A stretch of DNA of 64,000 nt from Ignavibacteria bacterium. GTDB lineage: Bacteria > Bacteroidota > Ignavibacteria > Tepidaquicellales > Tepidaquicellaceae. The position numbers and the translations under genes are program-made. Positions within the stretch are counted from its first letter, which is position 1, and each line of letters starts with the position of its first letter. Below, in pieces: positions 17,663 through 27,855 of the stretch. Below the pieces are notes generated by a model. That model saw only the letters and a list, made by a program, of their open reading frames with translations, made no database searches and was not told the origin of the DNA. Location: positions 1 to 64,000 of the forward strand of contig JADJAH010000024.1 in the NCBI GenBank assembly GCA_016704345.1, read 5' to 3'.

Positions 17663-19417
17663 TTAGCTTCCAAGCTTTGTCTGAATCCATCGATTGATTT
17701 CAACCTCAAGCAATGGCAGCGGCAATGCGCCGCTCTTCAGCATTGTATCATGAAATTCTTTTATGTCAAACTTTGAACCAAGCGCTTCCTCTGACTTTCT
17801 TCGCAGCTCTTTGATCTTCATCTCGCCTGTCTTGTATGCAAGCGCTTGTCCCGGCCAGGCAATGTATCGGTCAACTTCAGATTTGATGTCAAGATCTGAA
17901 TTGGCAGTATATTTTTTCATATATGCTACTGCTTCTTCTCTCGTCCATTTCTTGGCATGTATTCCGGTATCAACAACAAGCCTGCATGCTCTCCACATTT
18001 CAAAGATCAAAGCGCCATAAAGTTGATAAAGGTCTTCATACATCCCCGTTTCATACCCCAGACTCTCAGCATACAACGCCCACCCTTCCACAAAAGAAGT
18101 ATAACCGCCGTCTCTCCTGAACTTTGGAAGATTCTTCAGCTCTTGTGCAATTGCGATTTGAAGGTGATGACCCGGAACAGCTTCATGAAGTGCCAGCGCA
18201 GTCATTGTGTATTTCGGCCGTGAAGGAAGATCATATGTATTCACATAAAAATATCCCGGCCTTGATCTGTCTTCGGGAGCGGAATAATAATATGCCGCAG
18301 GAGCAGACTTAGAGCGAAACTCCTCCATCTCTTTCAAATCATAAGGTGCCTTAGGTAGTCTTCCAAATAACTCCGGAAGTTTAGTATCCATTTTTCCAAG
18401 AATCTCCCGGAAGCCGTTCATAAGATCTTCTTTATTGGTGTAAAACATTTCCGGATCTTTCTTTATGAACTCATTAAATTCCTGAACGCTGCCGTTGAAT
18501 CCTATGCTATCCTTGATCCTGTTCATTTCTTTTTCAATTCTTGCAACTTCACTCAAGCCTGTCTGATGCACATCATCATAAGTAAGATCAAGCGTAGTAA
18601 AATATTTCACAAGCAAATTGTATCTTTCTGAGCCGTCGGGAAGCGACCAGACACCGGCTTCCTGCCTGCACACTGGAAGATATTCATTCTTCACAAAATC
18701 ATGGAGTCTCTGAAATGCAGGATTGATGTCTTGAGATATAATTTCTTTCAACTCGTTTGAAATTGATTCTCTCTGCTCCGGAGAAAGGTCTTTCCCCTTC
18801 TCCATTGCTGAAAAGAAAATTGACTCGCCGGGATTCTTGTTGATTATACTTTCCATTTGCGGAAGAGTTTGTTCCATTATGAACGAAGGCATGACAATTC
18901 CAAGACTCATACCCTTCTTCATATTTGCTATATCATTGTCTACACTTGTACCGATTGCCCGGAGTCTGGCAAAGTATTTGTTAAATTCTTCTGCATTTGA
19001 CAAAGGCTGGAACTGCACAAGCTGTGGAGCTCCGAGATGAATTCCATTTTGTTGTCCGATCGGCATCAGGTAATCTTTGAACCTGCTGAATTCAAGTGAC
19101 TCCTCAAGAGACCTTTTGAACAGATCGTAATTTATCCGGTTGTCGTCTGAAAGTGCGTCATAGTTTATTTTTGTGAGCTTTGCAAGAAAGTTTCTCGTCG
19201 AATCATCTCTCGCAAGTATGCCTGCCTCCGAGTTGTCAGTTACTTTGTCATCGTACCTGTGATCTCCGTCATAAGTAGCCCCCTCGGGATAATTTCTCTT
19301 GCCGTATTCAACATACTCAGAGAAGATCTCCTGGAGATTGTCGTTGTCATCTGCAATTACCTGTTGTTCAATGCTCATAATTGAAAGTGTTGCAAGTATT
19401 AGAATTATAAATTTCAT
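17663..19417 (-). CDS. Exported DUF885 family protein (putative zinc metallopeptidase)
   Basis: About 584 residues from the ATG at 19417; a frame opening 12 codons earlier (19453) would put extra residues before the signal peptide (MKFIILILATLSIMS, ends QQVIA). Family hallmarks are LHEAVPGHHLQ near residue 405 and FVEGWALYAESLG about 30 residues later. These supply the histidines and glutamate of a probable metal site. Members are full length at 550-620 residues, as here. Characterised relatives are few and the substrate is unknown; a periplasmic or secreted peptidase is the best guess. Just 50 bases separate it from the NHL gene downstream. Confidence 0.9.
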   Translation of the reverse strand: MKFIILILATLSIMSIEQQVIADDNDNLQEIFSEYVEYGKRNYPEGATYDGDHRYDDKVTDNSEAGILARDDSTRNFLAKLTKINYDALSDDNRINYDLFKRSLEESLEFSRFKDYLMPIGQQNGIHLGAPQLVQFQPLSNAEEFNKYFARLRAIGTSVDNDIANMKKGMSLGIVMPSFIMEQTLPQMESIINKNPGESIFFSAMEKGKDLSPEQRESISNELKEIISQDINPAFQRLHDFVKNEYLPVCRQEAGVWSLPDGSERYNLLVKYFTTLDLTYDDVHQTGLSEVARIEKEMNRIKDSIGFNGSVQEFNEFIKKDPEMFYTNKEDLMNGFREILGKMDTKLPELFGRLPKAPYDLKEMEEFRSKSAPAAYYYSAPEDRSRPGYFYVNTYDLPSRPKYTMTALALHEAVPGHHLQIAIAQELKNLPKFRRDGGYTSFVEGWALYAESLGYETGMYEDLYQLYGALIFEMWRACRLVVDTGIHAKKWTREEAVAYMKKYTANSDLDIKSEVDRYIAWPGQALAYKTGEMKIKELRRKSEEALGSKFDIKEFHDTMLKSGALPLPLLEVEINRWIQTKLGS

Positions 19418-19635
19418 GGTTACATAGCTTTTGATTGTGAAGAGTGCTTGCAAAATACTTAATTTGAATTACCTATGAAACTAATTTGAATTATAGGTAT
19501 GAGAGAAGTAATTGTTTGATAAGTAATACTGACCTCGCTATTCTTTTGTAGTCAATTTTGAATAATTGTGAAAGATGAAACATTAGGGGCTTGGCTGTAG
19601 TGAAGGTTTCTTGTCACAAGTCAGTTGATTCTGCT

Positions 19636-19671
19636 AAAAAAAATCCCGGAGCATCTGCAATGATCCGGGAT
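19636..19671 (-). terminator. Rho-independent terminator of the 722-residue BNR gene
   Basis: Arms ATCCCGGA (19643-19650) and TCCGGGAT (19664-19671) followed on the minus strand by eight T. It lies 22 bases past the stop of the gene ending at 19693. Confidence 0.85.
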
Positions 19672-19692
19672 CTTCAATACTTCAAATAAGAG

Positions 19693-21861
19693 TTACTTGA
19701 CCAACAACATTTTCTTTGTCATCTCAAAACCCGAAGAAGCAAGTTTGTAGAAGTAAACTCCGGATGACAATCTGCTTGCATCGAAAGTTGCTTCATAGAC
19801 TCCCGCTGTCTTAAAACCTTCTGATAAAGTGCTGACTTCCCTGCCCAATTGATCATATACTTTTAAAGTAACATTCCCTTCTGTCGGCAATGAGTACTTT
19901 ATCAAAGTTGATGGATTGAACGGGTTTGGATAATTCTGAGACAGATCAAATCCTGATGGAACTGAAGACGAGATCTGAGTTTCATTGATCGAAGTCAAAA
20001 CCGAATAAGTTGACTTCATCTTATACAGATTACTTGTCTGCATTGACAAGAGCATTCCTCTGTCCGGTACAAGCATTCCCGCACCTGATCCGCCAAGCCC
20101 GCCCAGATTTGTCCAGGTATTACCTTTGTTAAGCGAAAAAGCAGAGTTAGCACCGTAATTTCCTGTCATAATCAGCGTTGGATCTTCGGAACAAATTCCT
20201 GATGCCCAACCGCTGAACCCAGTGCTGTGACTTATTGAAAAACTGGAGCCGTAATCGGTTGACAAATAAATGTTTGAACCTGACCACTCGGTTGCATAAA
20301 TGAGACTTTGATCAAATACTGAATTGCACATGGAAGGTGTCTCACTGGATGTTACGGTTCTGATATTTGTCCAGTTTACACCGCCGTTGGTCGATTTAAA
20401 TATTATTGCTTGTCCGCTTCCTGTAACTCCGTCTCCCACAAAGACAACATTAGAGCTGTCCCACATTACGAGAATATCGCACGGACTTCTGAAAGCGTAA
20501 TTGCCGCTGATCTCAGTAAATGTTGAACCGTTGTCGGTTGACTTATAAAATCCGCCGCCGTCTGGAGCAAAGTAAAATACACTCGGATTGTTCTGGTCCA
20601 TTTCCAAAGGCTGACCGTAGTTGCTGAAGTTTTGCTGGTATGAAATAGTCCAGTTGGCTCCGTAGTTAGTTGTCTTGATTACTCTGTCCGGCGAACCGGT
20701 AATTGCAGCGACCCACACGTTGGTATCAAGCGGGCTCACATAGAATGAATGCATGTTACTTCCCATTCCGGTTGCTGTTGCAATCTGTGTCCAGTTCTCT
20801 CCCCTGTTTCGGCTCACATATACTCTGTTGCCATATCCGCAGAAAACCGTGTTCGGATCTGTTGGATGTGAACTTAGATTATTTCCAATTCCTCCTGTTG
20901 CACTAAGCTTCAATTGCCATTGATTTGAAACAGTTGCTCCGGCCGTGAGAGTCCAGAGAACTCCGCCGTTTGTTGTCCTGATGATTGCATTGTTAAGACT
21001 GCTGACTGCAAAACCCAGATCAGCATTGTAGTAATGGATATCAACAAGATTTCCAAGCATCGGATTTATTTCGAAGTTGTAAAATCTTGCATCATTGTTC
21101 TTGTTGTTTCTGATGAAACCGCCTCCGCCGCATACATGCACATCACTTATACTTGTGCCGCTTACTGCGTTTACATCTGTTTGAATTCTTGTATTAACCT
21201 GTGTCCAGTTTGAAGTACCTTCTTTGATGAACAGCGTACCATATTCACCTGTTACTACCATTCCGTCTGCAAAGTACTTTACATCTTTGATGTTTCTCGT
21301 TGCTCCTGTCGCTTCGGCAGTCCACTGTGCGCCGCCGTTTACTGTCGTATAAACTTTCCCGTCTTTCCCGGCCGCTATTCCTTTGGATTCATCAAGAAAT
21401 GAAATGGCTGTAAGACTTACTGAGACAGGAATCCCGGTACTGGCCGAAGTCCAGTTATTGCCTCCATTAATCGTTTTGTAAACCACACCACTGTCACCGC
21501 AAACATAACCGACTGTCTCGCTGGTAAATGCAATTGAATTTAAAGAAGAAGTTAATCCCAATTCTATTGCATTAACCGGTGAGTTTGATTTGAGTGTCTT
21601 ATAAACTTTTCCGTTGCTTGCAGACATCCATACAGAGTTATTGTAAGATGCTACGCTCCTAAAGTTTACGGAAGGTATTGTGTAACTGGCCCATGAGTTG
21701 CCGCCGTTCTGCGACTTGAATATGAGACCTGCATCACCTACTGCTATAACATTCACGCCGTCAGGAGTTGTTATGCTGTTAAAACCTTGTGCATAAATAA
21801 TTTGAGAGCAGAAGATCATTGACATAAGGATTGCCAATGACAAACTGAATTTTTTGATCAT
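19693..21861 (-). CDS. YCF48/BNR beta-propeller protein with T9SS sorting domain
   Basis: 722 residues. Signal peptide at 1-24 (ends QIIYAQ). Propeller blades contain the family blocks VCGGGGFIRNN, YGQPLEMDQN and SMCNSVFDQS; the usual WGSD.CHEDP block is changed to WASGICSEDP. The T9SS domain carries NYPNPFNPSTLIKYSLP and ends KKMLLVK. It has its own promoter (21896-21926) and terminator (19636-19671), so it is a single-gene unit. Role unknown; presumably surface displayed like its paralogues. Confidence 0.92.
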   Translation of the reverse strand: MIKKFSLSLAILMSMIFCSQIIYAQGFNSITTPDGVNVIAVGDAGLIFKSQNGGNSWASYTIPSVNFRSVASYNNSVWMSASNGKVYKTLKSNSPVNAIELGLTSSLNSIAFTSETVGYVCGDSGVVYKTINGGNNWTSASTGIPVSVSLTAISFLDESKGIAAGKDGKVYTTVNGGAQWTAEATGATRNIKDVKYFADGMVVTGEYGTLFIKEGTSNWTQVNTRIQTDVNAVSGTSISDVHVCGGGGFIRNNKNNDARFYNFEINPMLGNLVDIHYYNADLGFAVSSLNNAIIRTTNGGVLWTLTAGATVSNQWQLKLSATGGIGNNLSSHPTDPNTVFCGYGNRVYVSRNRGENWTQIATATGMGSNMHSFYVSPLDTNVWVAAITGSPDRVIKTTNYGANWTISYQQNFSNYGQPLEMDQNNPSVFYFAPDGGGFYKSTDNGSTFTEISGNYAFRSPCDILVMWDSSNVVFVGDGVTGSGQAIIFKSTNGGVNWTNIRTVTSSETPSMCNSVFDQSLIYATEWSGSNIYLSTDYGSSFSISHSTGFSGWASGICSEDPTLIMTGNYGANSAFSLNKGNTWTNLGGLGGSGAGMLVPDRGMLLSMQTSNLYKMKSTYSVLTSINETQISSSVPSGFDLSQNYPNPFNPSTLIKYSLPTEGNVTLKVYDQLGREVSTLSEGFKTAGVYEATFDASRLSSGVYFYKLASSGFEMTKKMLLVK

Positions 21862-21895
21862 TCGGATTTATGTTGGAGTTAATTTTTGAATTGCG

Positions 21896-21926
21896 CAAAA
21901 GTAATTCAACCTGATAGAAATTACAA
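21896..21926 (-). promoter_or_regulatory. Bacteroidota-type promoter of the 722-residue BNR gene
   Basis: On the minus strand TTG (21924-21926), exactly 20 bases, then TACTTTTG (21896-21903), a full match to TAnnTTTG. It lies 35 bases upstream of the ATG at 21861. Confidence 0.6.
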
Positions 21927-22027
21927 CCGAGAATTTTGTGTATGATACGATAGTCACGTTTTGATAAGCGTGTAAAATGCGTACTGAGAAAAGTCTGCAA
22001 ACTTGCTTGGATATGTTTAGTTTATTG

Positions 22028-22270
22028 CACAGAGATCCACGGAGGAGTCACGGGGTTCCACCGAGTTTAGCAAATAAATGCCGAGTATATTTTTTAGATT
22101 TAGAGATATTGATTCCACATGCTTCCTAATTCAACGTCGAGATTAAAGTGAATAGTCAAACATTTGTTTCGTTCCTGATTTCTCCGTGGATCTCAGTGCC
22201 TGCCCGCCATTTGTAATCATCAACGGTTAAAGAATCTAAGCAGGCGGGTTTCTCCGTGGAACACCGTGTA
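22028..22270. repeat. Paired inverted CACGGAG-type repeats (copy 2) with a nested palindrome
   Basis: Plus-orientation units (CACAGAGATCCACGGAG, TTCCACCGAG) at 22028-22068, and minus-orientation units (TTTCTCCGTGGATCTCAGTG, TTTCTCCGTGGAACACCGTG) at 22179-22268. Between the last two sits a 50-base piece bounded by CCTGCCCGCC and GCAGGCGGG (22199-22249), of the GGCAGG family seen at 15.9-16.1 kb. It looks like one repeat inserted into another. The 630-base gap 21862-22493 holds no credible gene. Confidence 0.65.
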
Positions 22271-22432
22271 AGATAAAGATGCACAATTTGTTTAGTCTTC
22301 ATTTTGGGATTGGATAATTTGGACAACGCCGCTTTTGAAATTTACTCACTAAGAGAATCATCATCGACTTGATCGACGCATCAAAGAATAACACGCGAAG
22401 CATTGAAAGAGTGAGGATTCCACATTTTCCAT

Positions 22433-22467
22433 AAAAAAAGGCGGACTCCCTTTTTTGAGAGCCCGCC
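22433..22467 (-). terminator. Rho-independent terminator of the frameshifted BNR gene
   Basis: Arms GGCGGACTC (22440-22448) and GAGCCCGCC (22459-22467), one G-U pair, followed on the minus strand by seven T. It lies 26 bases past the stop of the gene ending at 22494. Confidence 0.8.
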
Positions 22468-22493
22468 GTGCAAAACATTAAAGTACCAGCAGC

Positions 22494-24660
22494 TTACTTG
22501 ATCAGCATCATTTTCTTCGTCTCGCTAAAGCTACCTGTTTGGATCTTATAGAAATAGATTCCGCTGGAAAGACCGCTTGCATCAAAATTTACTTCGTATG
22601 AGCCTGCATTCCTGTAACCCTCAACAAGCGATGCCACTTCTGCTCCAAGTTCATTGTAGATCTTCAAAACTACATTCGAACTATTGGGAATCGAAAAATT
22701 TATCTTTGTAGAAGGATTGAAAGGATTCGGGTAATTCTGTGAAAGCATGAAGTCATTAGGAATTCCCGAGATCGTATTTTCGCTGACACCGGTAAATACG
22801 CTATATGTTGTATTAAGCTTGTACACATTGCTTCCCTGATGGCAAAGTATATAACCTCTGTCAGGAATCATTATGCCGCCGCCGTGACCGCCAAGCCCTG
22901 AACTAATGTTGGTCCAGTTTGCTCCGGCGTTTAAGCTTATTACTGCACTGGCACCCCAGCTGCCGGTTATCAGCAATGTCGGATCCTCATGGCAAATGTC
23001 TGAACCCCAGCCGGAAAATGTATTGTTGTGATGAACCGAGAAGTTGTCTCCATGATTTGTTGATCTGTAAATAGTACTTCCGCTCCATTCCGTTGTCCAG
23101 ATCAATGACTGGTCAAAAACTGTGTTTGCCATTGAAGGAATTTCGCTTGATGCCGCAGTGTGAACGTCAGTCCAGTTTACGCCTCCATTTACTGATTTAA
23201 AAACCTTTGCTTGTCCACTGCCGGTAATGCCGTCAGCAACAAATAATATTTTTGAGCTGTCATGCATTACAATAATATCGCAAGGACTTCTGAATGCAAA
23301 ATTATTGCTGATCTCCGTGAATGTTGCACCGTTATCAACTGATCTATAAAAGCCGCCGTTATCCGGCGCAAAATAAAATGTTGTAGGATCGTTCTGATCC
23401 ATTTCCAGCGGCTGACCATAGTTGCTGAAATTTCTGGCAAGTACTTCTGTCCATGACTGGCCGTAGTTTGTAGTTCTGTAGATCTTATCAGGTGAACTTC
23501 CGGCCATTGCACAAAGCCAGATATTTGTATCTACCGGACTCACAAAAAATGAATGCGGCGTGCTACCTGCAGACATAGGATTTCCAACAGGAGCCCAGTC
23601 TTCACCTTTATTATTGCTTTTGTAAACCTGTGTTCCAAAAACTATGAATACTGTATTTCTGTCAGTCGGATGAAGTGAAAGATTATTCCCGAGGAAGTTG
23701 CCGCTTGCTCCAGGCTTAAGCGCCCAATTATATGATACTGTAGTTCCTGAAGGTAATTCCCAAAGAGCTCCTGAATTTGTTGTTCTTATTATCGCATTGT
23801 TAAGACTGCTAACTGCAAATCCTTTGTTTCCTGAGTAAACTATATCTACAAGGTTTGCGAGCATCGGATTCATCTCAAAATTTCTGAAGAGTGAATTGCT
23901 GTTTGTATTATTTCTGATGAAGCCGCCGCCGCCGCAAACATGTACATCTGTCATTGATGAACCTGCAATGCCTCTGATGTCTGAACGTATATTCGTCTTT
24001 GCCAGACTCCACGCTCCGGCATTTGGTTTTGTGAAAAGCACTCCCCATTCGCCGGCTGCCACAACTCCATCATTAAACATTTTAACGTCAAGAATGCTTC
24101 TGGTTGTATTGATGGTTTCGGCAGTCCAGCTTGTTCCTCCGTTAATTGTAATGTAGACTTTTCCGTTTGTACCACCTACAATTCCATTCTGAGCATCCTT
24201 GAAACTTACTGAATTCAAATCAGTACCGGATACACCGGTCGAAGAAGTTGTCCATGTAATTCCTCCGTCAACCGTTTTGTATATTAAGCTATTGTCACCG
24301 CAAACAAATCCGGTAAGCTCATTAACAAAATACAAGGAGTTTAATGAAGTACTAACTCCTGTGCTGTAAGGTGTAAGGGTTGTCGAAGAGGTAGAAGATT
24401 TGTAGATCTTTCCCGCGGAAGTGGAAAGCCAAACATTATTTCCAAATACAAAAACTGATTTGAATACTACACTCGGCTCAGTATAAGCTGCCCATGTATT
24501 CCCACCGTTAACTGATCTGAATATTCTTCCGTCATTGCCTGCGGCTATGACATAATTTCCGTCAGCCGTATGAATGCTGTTAAAGCCGTCAGCAAAACTG
24601 AAGTGGAAACCAAAACTGTTAAGGAGAATGTTAAGGCAAAAGCCTGAAAAGTCTTTTCAT
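22494..24660 (-). CDS. YCF48/BNR beta-propeller protein with T9SS domain; signal peptide broken by two frameshifts
   Basis: The continuous frame (22494-24656) encodes a full propeller with the family blocks VCGGGGFIRNN, YGQPLEMDQN and WGSDICHEDP, and a T9SS domain (NYPNPFNPSTKINFSIP, end KKMMLIK). A TTG at 24333-24335 could serve as a start, but it lies inside a blade and homology continues upstream to FADGFNSIHTADG, matching AQGFNSITTPDG in the paralogues. There is no start codon in that frame before a TGA at 24657-24659. Adding one A to the A4 run (plus-strand 24654-24657) and one T to the T4 run (24594-24597) gives a normal signal peptide starting MKKTFQAFALTFSLTV and ending STSVFA before DGFNS. 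Both are homopolymer losses, so the gene is probably intact in the organism. Confidence 0.85.
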
Positions 24661-24814
24661 TTGTAGCATTTTTTTGGTTGGTAAAAAAATTTTTGAAACT
24701 TATAAAATGCGGTTGGCATTATCAACCTTAAACGCAATACGCGTTGGGCTACCGGAAAATCCGATTTATTTAGAAATTGAAAATAAGTAAGTTCATTCAA
24801 AGCCATTTAAACCA

Positions 24815-27286
24815 ATGAATAATAAAAGACAAATTCTCTTTCTAATACTTTTTTCGATTCTGTTTTCACTCACAAGCATAAACTCCTATTCACAAAACAT
24901 CAACGTACCAATAGTATTTGTCTCAAGAAATCTTGCACACAACGGAAATATTTTCTATCCGCAGGCAGGCTTGCTTCCGGGCATGGGACCATTTTCAAGG
25001 ACTTCGGTGGTTGGCGGCAAGCTCATGATGCGTGATGCTTCAGGCAGCGTCACAACTTTAATAGACAGCACTATTCAGTTCGGCAATACTAATATAATTG
25101 ATGTTCAGCAGCCGTGCGTTCACTGGAATGGAGAAAAAATTGTATTTGCCGGAATAGAACACAGAGATAGCAGTTGGAGGATCTATGAACTGAAAAACAA
25201 TTTCACGAGACTTTCCAAAATTACCCACACAGACAGGAATATCAATTTGTCTCAATTTGGAAATGCCGCATCGAAGTTCACTAAATATGACGATATTGAT
25301 CCTGTGTATCTGCCGGACGGGAAAATTGTTTTTGCTTCTACAAGATATCCTACTCTTTCAATATACAAAGGTTTCCAAACAACAAACCTCTTCATCATTG
25401 ATTCGCTGGGAAACAATCTCTTCAGAGTCACTACTGAAAGAAATGGAGGAGAGAAGCCGTCCATTGATCCAATATCAGGCAGGATACTTTATTCAAGATG
25501 GTGGGTAAATATTGACAGACCAAGTGACATGTCAGGAACCGGATTCACCAGAGTGGATTCACTTGCACTTACAAATGACATTGCAAATATATGGCAGGTC
25601 AACATCGTCAATCCCGATGGAGATATGCTCAAGCAATACGGAACCGATGCGCGAAACAGGAAGGCTCTTTTTTCCTACAGGCCAAGAATCATGCCTGACG
25701 GAAAAATGGTGAGTGTTTACATACCGCTGAATTCAATGACAACAACTTCAGGCAGTCCCGGCATTAGAGTGTATGATAAGGGTTTTGCTGAAGCCAGAAA
25801 AATTTACGGAGTGGATTCTTCAACAGCATTGCTTGTGCAGAATCCTCCTTCTTACGGAACCATGCAGCCTCCCTATGCTACAGACCCGGTTCCGCTTCCG
25901 GATGGACGAATATTATTTTCTTATTCAACATCGGCAACGGATTCTGATTTCGGGATCTATGCAGGATCAATTCTTGGAGGCAATCTCACTCAAGTTATTG
26001 ATCTTCCCGGAACTCTCGAACTGAATGCTGAAATACTTGCACCACGTCCCGCACCACCGGTTGTTGACTATCTTGAAGCATTTGATACGAACATGGTGCC
26101 GCCAACAACCAATCCCGCTACTTTTTATCAGGGCGGACTCTTCAGATTCGATTGCCTCAATATCTACTCTAATGCACCGGTTGATGCACCAATAGACGAT
26201 GCTCCTCCGATTCAGAAGAATGCTAAATTCAGATTCTTCCTTAATTTTCAAAGACAGAACGAGCGTGGCGAAGATCATCCGATACTCTTCAGAGAGATTC
26301 CTGTAGACAGGGATGGCAAAATTGCACAGGGCGATATTCCAGCTAATGTTTCTATGTTTGAACAAGTTGTTGACAGCAATAATCATTTGCTTCGTCACAG
26401 CGACGGCGAATTCTCTCATGTGCTTGGAATGAATTTTGGGAATAACGGTTCGGGTACAAAATGTGTCGGTTGCCATGCAGGACATACTATGATTACAGTT
26501 CCTGTAAATCTTTTCGAAGGCTCGTTTACAAATCTCTCTACATCCGCTAAAGTTCGCGAGAGCAGCTTTCTTTCCGCCGGAGGCAACACATACAAAGGAA
26601 AGAATGTTGTCGACAGAAAAGCCAGAAATAATGACATGAATGTAAATTGGATTTCGGCGGGAAGTATTAATGAATATGTAGTATTGAAATGGGATATACC
26701 GGTTGATGTAAGAAGATTTGTTTTGTATGATATCACACCAAATACAGGAACAGGAACGGACATTCATGTTACTGATTGCGAGATAATTCTTTATGAAGAT
26801 GGTCAGACCGTTGGAGGCATACCAAGCACCGGCCCGCTGAGCACACAAGGAACGACTGTTCAGGTTGGTTCAATTGTCACAATTGACAGTGCAAAGATCA
26901 TTGTCAAAAGCTTCACAGGAAATATTAACAACAATCATGTTGCCGGTTTTGCTGAAATAGAAACTAATGCCAGAGTAAGTTCAAATGACCTGACCTCTGT
27001 AAGCAATTCATCAGAAATTGCCGACAATTATTTGCTCGATCAGAATTATCCTAACCCATTTAATCCTTCAACTAAAATACGTTTCTCATTACCAAAGTCC
27101 CAAAACGTAAGTCTCAAAGTATATGATATAAATGGGAAAGAAGTTGCTTTGTTGATAAGCGGGAAAGTTCAGGGCGGAAATAATTCGATAGACTTTTTTG
27201 CCGGGAATCTTCCATCAGGAATTTACATTTACAGACTCGAAGCCGGAAATTTTGTTGAATCAAAAAAAATGATTCTAATAAAATAA
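24815..27286 (+). CDS. Secreted propeller protein with a monohaem CxxCH site and T9SS sorting domain
   Basis: 823 residues. Signal peptide at 1-27 (ends INSYSQ). Residues 30-400 are PD40/TolB-like propeller blades (PVYLPDGKIVFASTR, YRPRIMPDGKMVSVYI, VPLPDGRILFSYST). Residues 460-570 resemble the beta domain that carries a haem site in hydrazine-synthase-alpha-like proteins: FREIPVDRDGKIAQGDIPAN, then KCVGCHAGH with the covalent haem c motif CVGCH near residue 550. A discoidin-like domain follows (about 590-710), then a T9SS domain (NYPNPFNPSTKIRFSLP, end KKMILIK). The single haem suggests electron transfer or a redox reaction outside the cell; this is not evidence for hydrazine synthesis. Only four bases separate it from yqgE. 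Confidence 0.88.
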   Translation: MNNKRQILFLILFSILFSLTSINSYSQNINVPIVFVSRNLAHNGNIFYPQAGLLPGMGPFSRTSVVGGKLMMRDASGSVTTLIDSTIQFGNTNIIDVQQPCVHWNGEKIVFAGIEHRDSSWRIYELKNNFTRLSKITHTDRNINLSQFGNAASKFTKYDDIDPVYLPDGKIVFASTRYPTLSIYKGFQTTNLFIIDSLGNNLFRVTTERNGGEKPSIDPISGRILYSRWWVNIDRPSDMSGTGFTRVDSLALTNDIANIWQVNIVNPDGDMLKQYGTDARNRKALFSYRPRIMPDGKMVSVYIPLNSMTTTSGSPGIRVYDKGFAEARKIYGVDSSTALLVQNPPSYGTMQPPYATDPVPLPDGRILFSYSTSATDSDFGIYAGSILGGNLTQVIDLPGTLELNAEILAPRPAPPVVDYLEAFDTNMVPPTTNPATFYQGGLFRFDCLNIYSNAPVDAPIDDAPPIQKNAKFRFFLNFQRQNERGEDHPILFREIPVDRDGKIAQGDIPANVSMFEQVVDSNNHLLRHSDGEFSHVLGMNFGNNGSGTKCVGCHAGHTMITVPVNLFEGSFTNLSTSAKVRESSFLSAGGNTYKGKNVVDRKARNNDMNVNWISAGSINEYVVLKWDIPVDVRRFVLYDITPNTGTGTDIHVTDCEIILYEDGQTVGGIPSTGPLSTQGTTVQVGSIVTIDSAKIIVKSFTGNINNNHVAGFAEIETNARVSSNDLTSVSNSSEIADNYLLDQNYPNPFNPSTKIRFSLPKSQNVSLKVYDINGKEVALLISGKVQGGNNSIDFFAGNLPSGIYIYRLEAGNFVESKKMILIK

Positions 27287-27290
27287 AAAG

Positions 27291-27848
27291 ATGATTGACA
27301 AAACCACAAGACTCGAGAAAGGTGTAATTTTATTGTCTGCGCCTTTTCTGAACGACATTTTCAAGCGGTCAGTGATTCTTCTGACTGAGCATAATGACGA
27401 AGGTTCTGTTGGTTTCATCATAAATAAGCCATCAGAATATAAGCTGCATGAAGTTGTTGAAGACTTCCCCGAGTTTCTAGCACCTGTTTATGTGGGTGGA
27501 CCAATTCAACAGGATACTTTGAACTTCATTCACAGGTCTTCTGAGCTTTCAGGAGGTGTTGAAATTTGCGACGGAATTTATTGGGGAGGCAATTTCGATA
27601 ACCTGAAGTTTAATATAGACACCGGCATTGCCAATCCGGATGATTTCCGATTCATACTTGGATATTCGGGCTGGGGACCGGGTCAACTTCAGGGTGAATT
27701 TGAACATGACTCCTGGTATCTGAGCAAGACAAATTCTGATTTTATATTCCGCAATGAGCCGGAGGATCAGTGGAGTAAAGCATTGAGAAAGATGGGAAGC
27801 AAATATGCAGTCTTCTCAACATTCCCTGATGATCCAAGTATGAATTGA
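27291..27848 (+). CDS. yqgE: YqgE/AlgH family protein (UPF0301)
   Basis: 185 residues, the usual family length. Conserved features are KGVILLSAPFLNDIFKRSVI, VGFIINKPSEY, VYVGGPIQQDTLNFIH and the C-terminal GYSGWGPGQLQGEF. Cytosolic; members form a compact alpha/beta fold of unproven function, once linked to alginate regulation in Pseudomonas. It starts four bases after the haem propeller gene and converges with the reductase gene across seven bases. Confidence 0.95.
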   Translation: MIDKTTRLEKGVILLSAPFLNDIFKRSVILLTEHNDEGSVGFIINKPSEYKLHEVVEDFPEFLAPVYVGGPIQQDTLNFIHRSSELSGGVEICDGIYWGGNFDNLKFNIDTGIANPDDFRFILGYSGWGPGQLQGEFEHDSWYLSKTNSDFIFRNEPEDQWSKALRKMGSKYAVFSTFPDDPSMN

Positions 27849-27855
27849 TTTTATG

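Noticed and set aside
25967..26848. 293-codon minus-strand frame opposite the haem propeller gene
   Set aside because: It is the antisense shadow of a well-supported gene with signal peptide, haem motif and T9SS tail; its composition (Ile/Asn/Cys rich) is not protein-like.
24815..27286. Hydrazine synthase alpha subunit
   Set aside because: Only the monohaem beta domain is similar; the partner subunits and anammox genes are absent, and the protein is a T9SS cargo.
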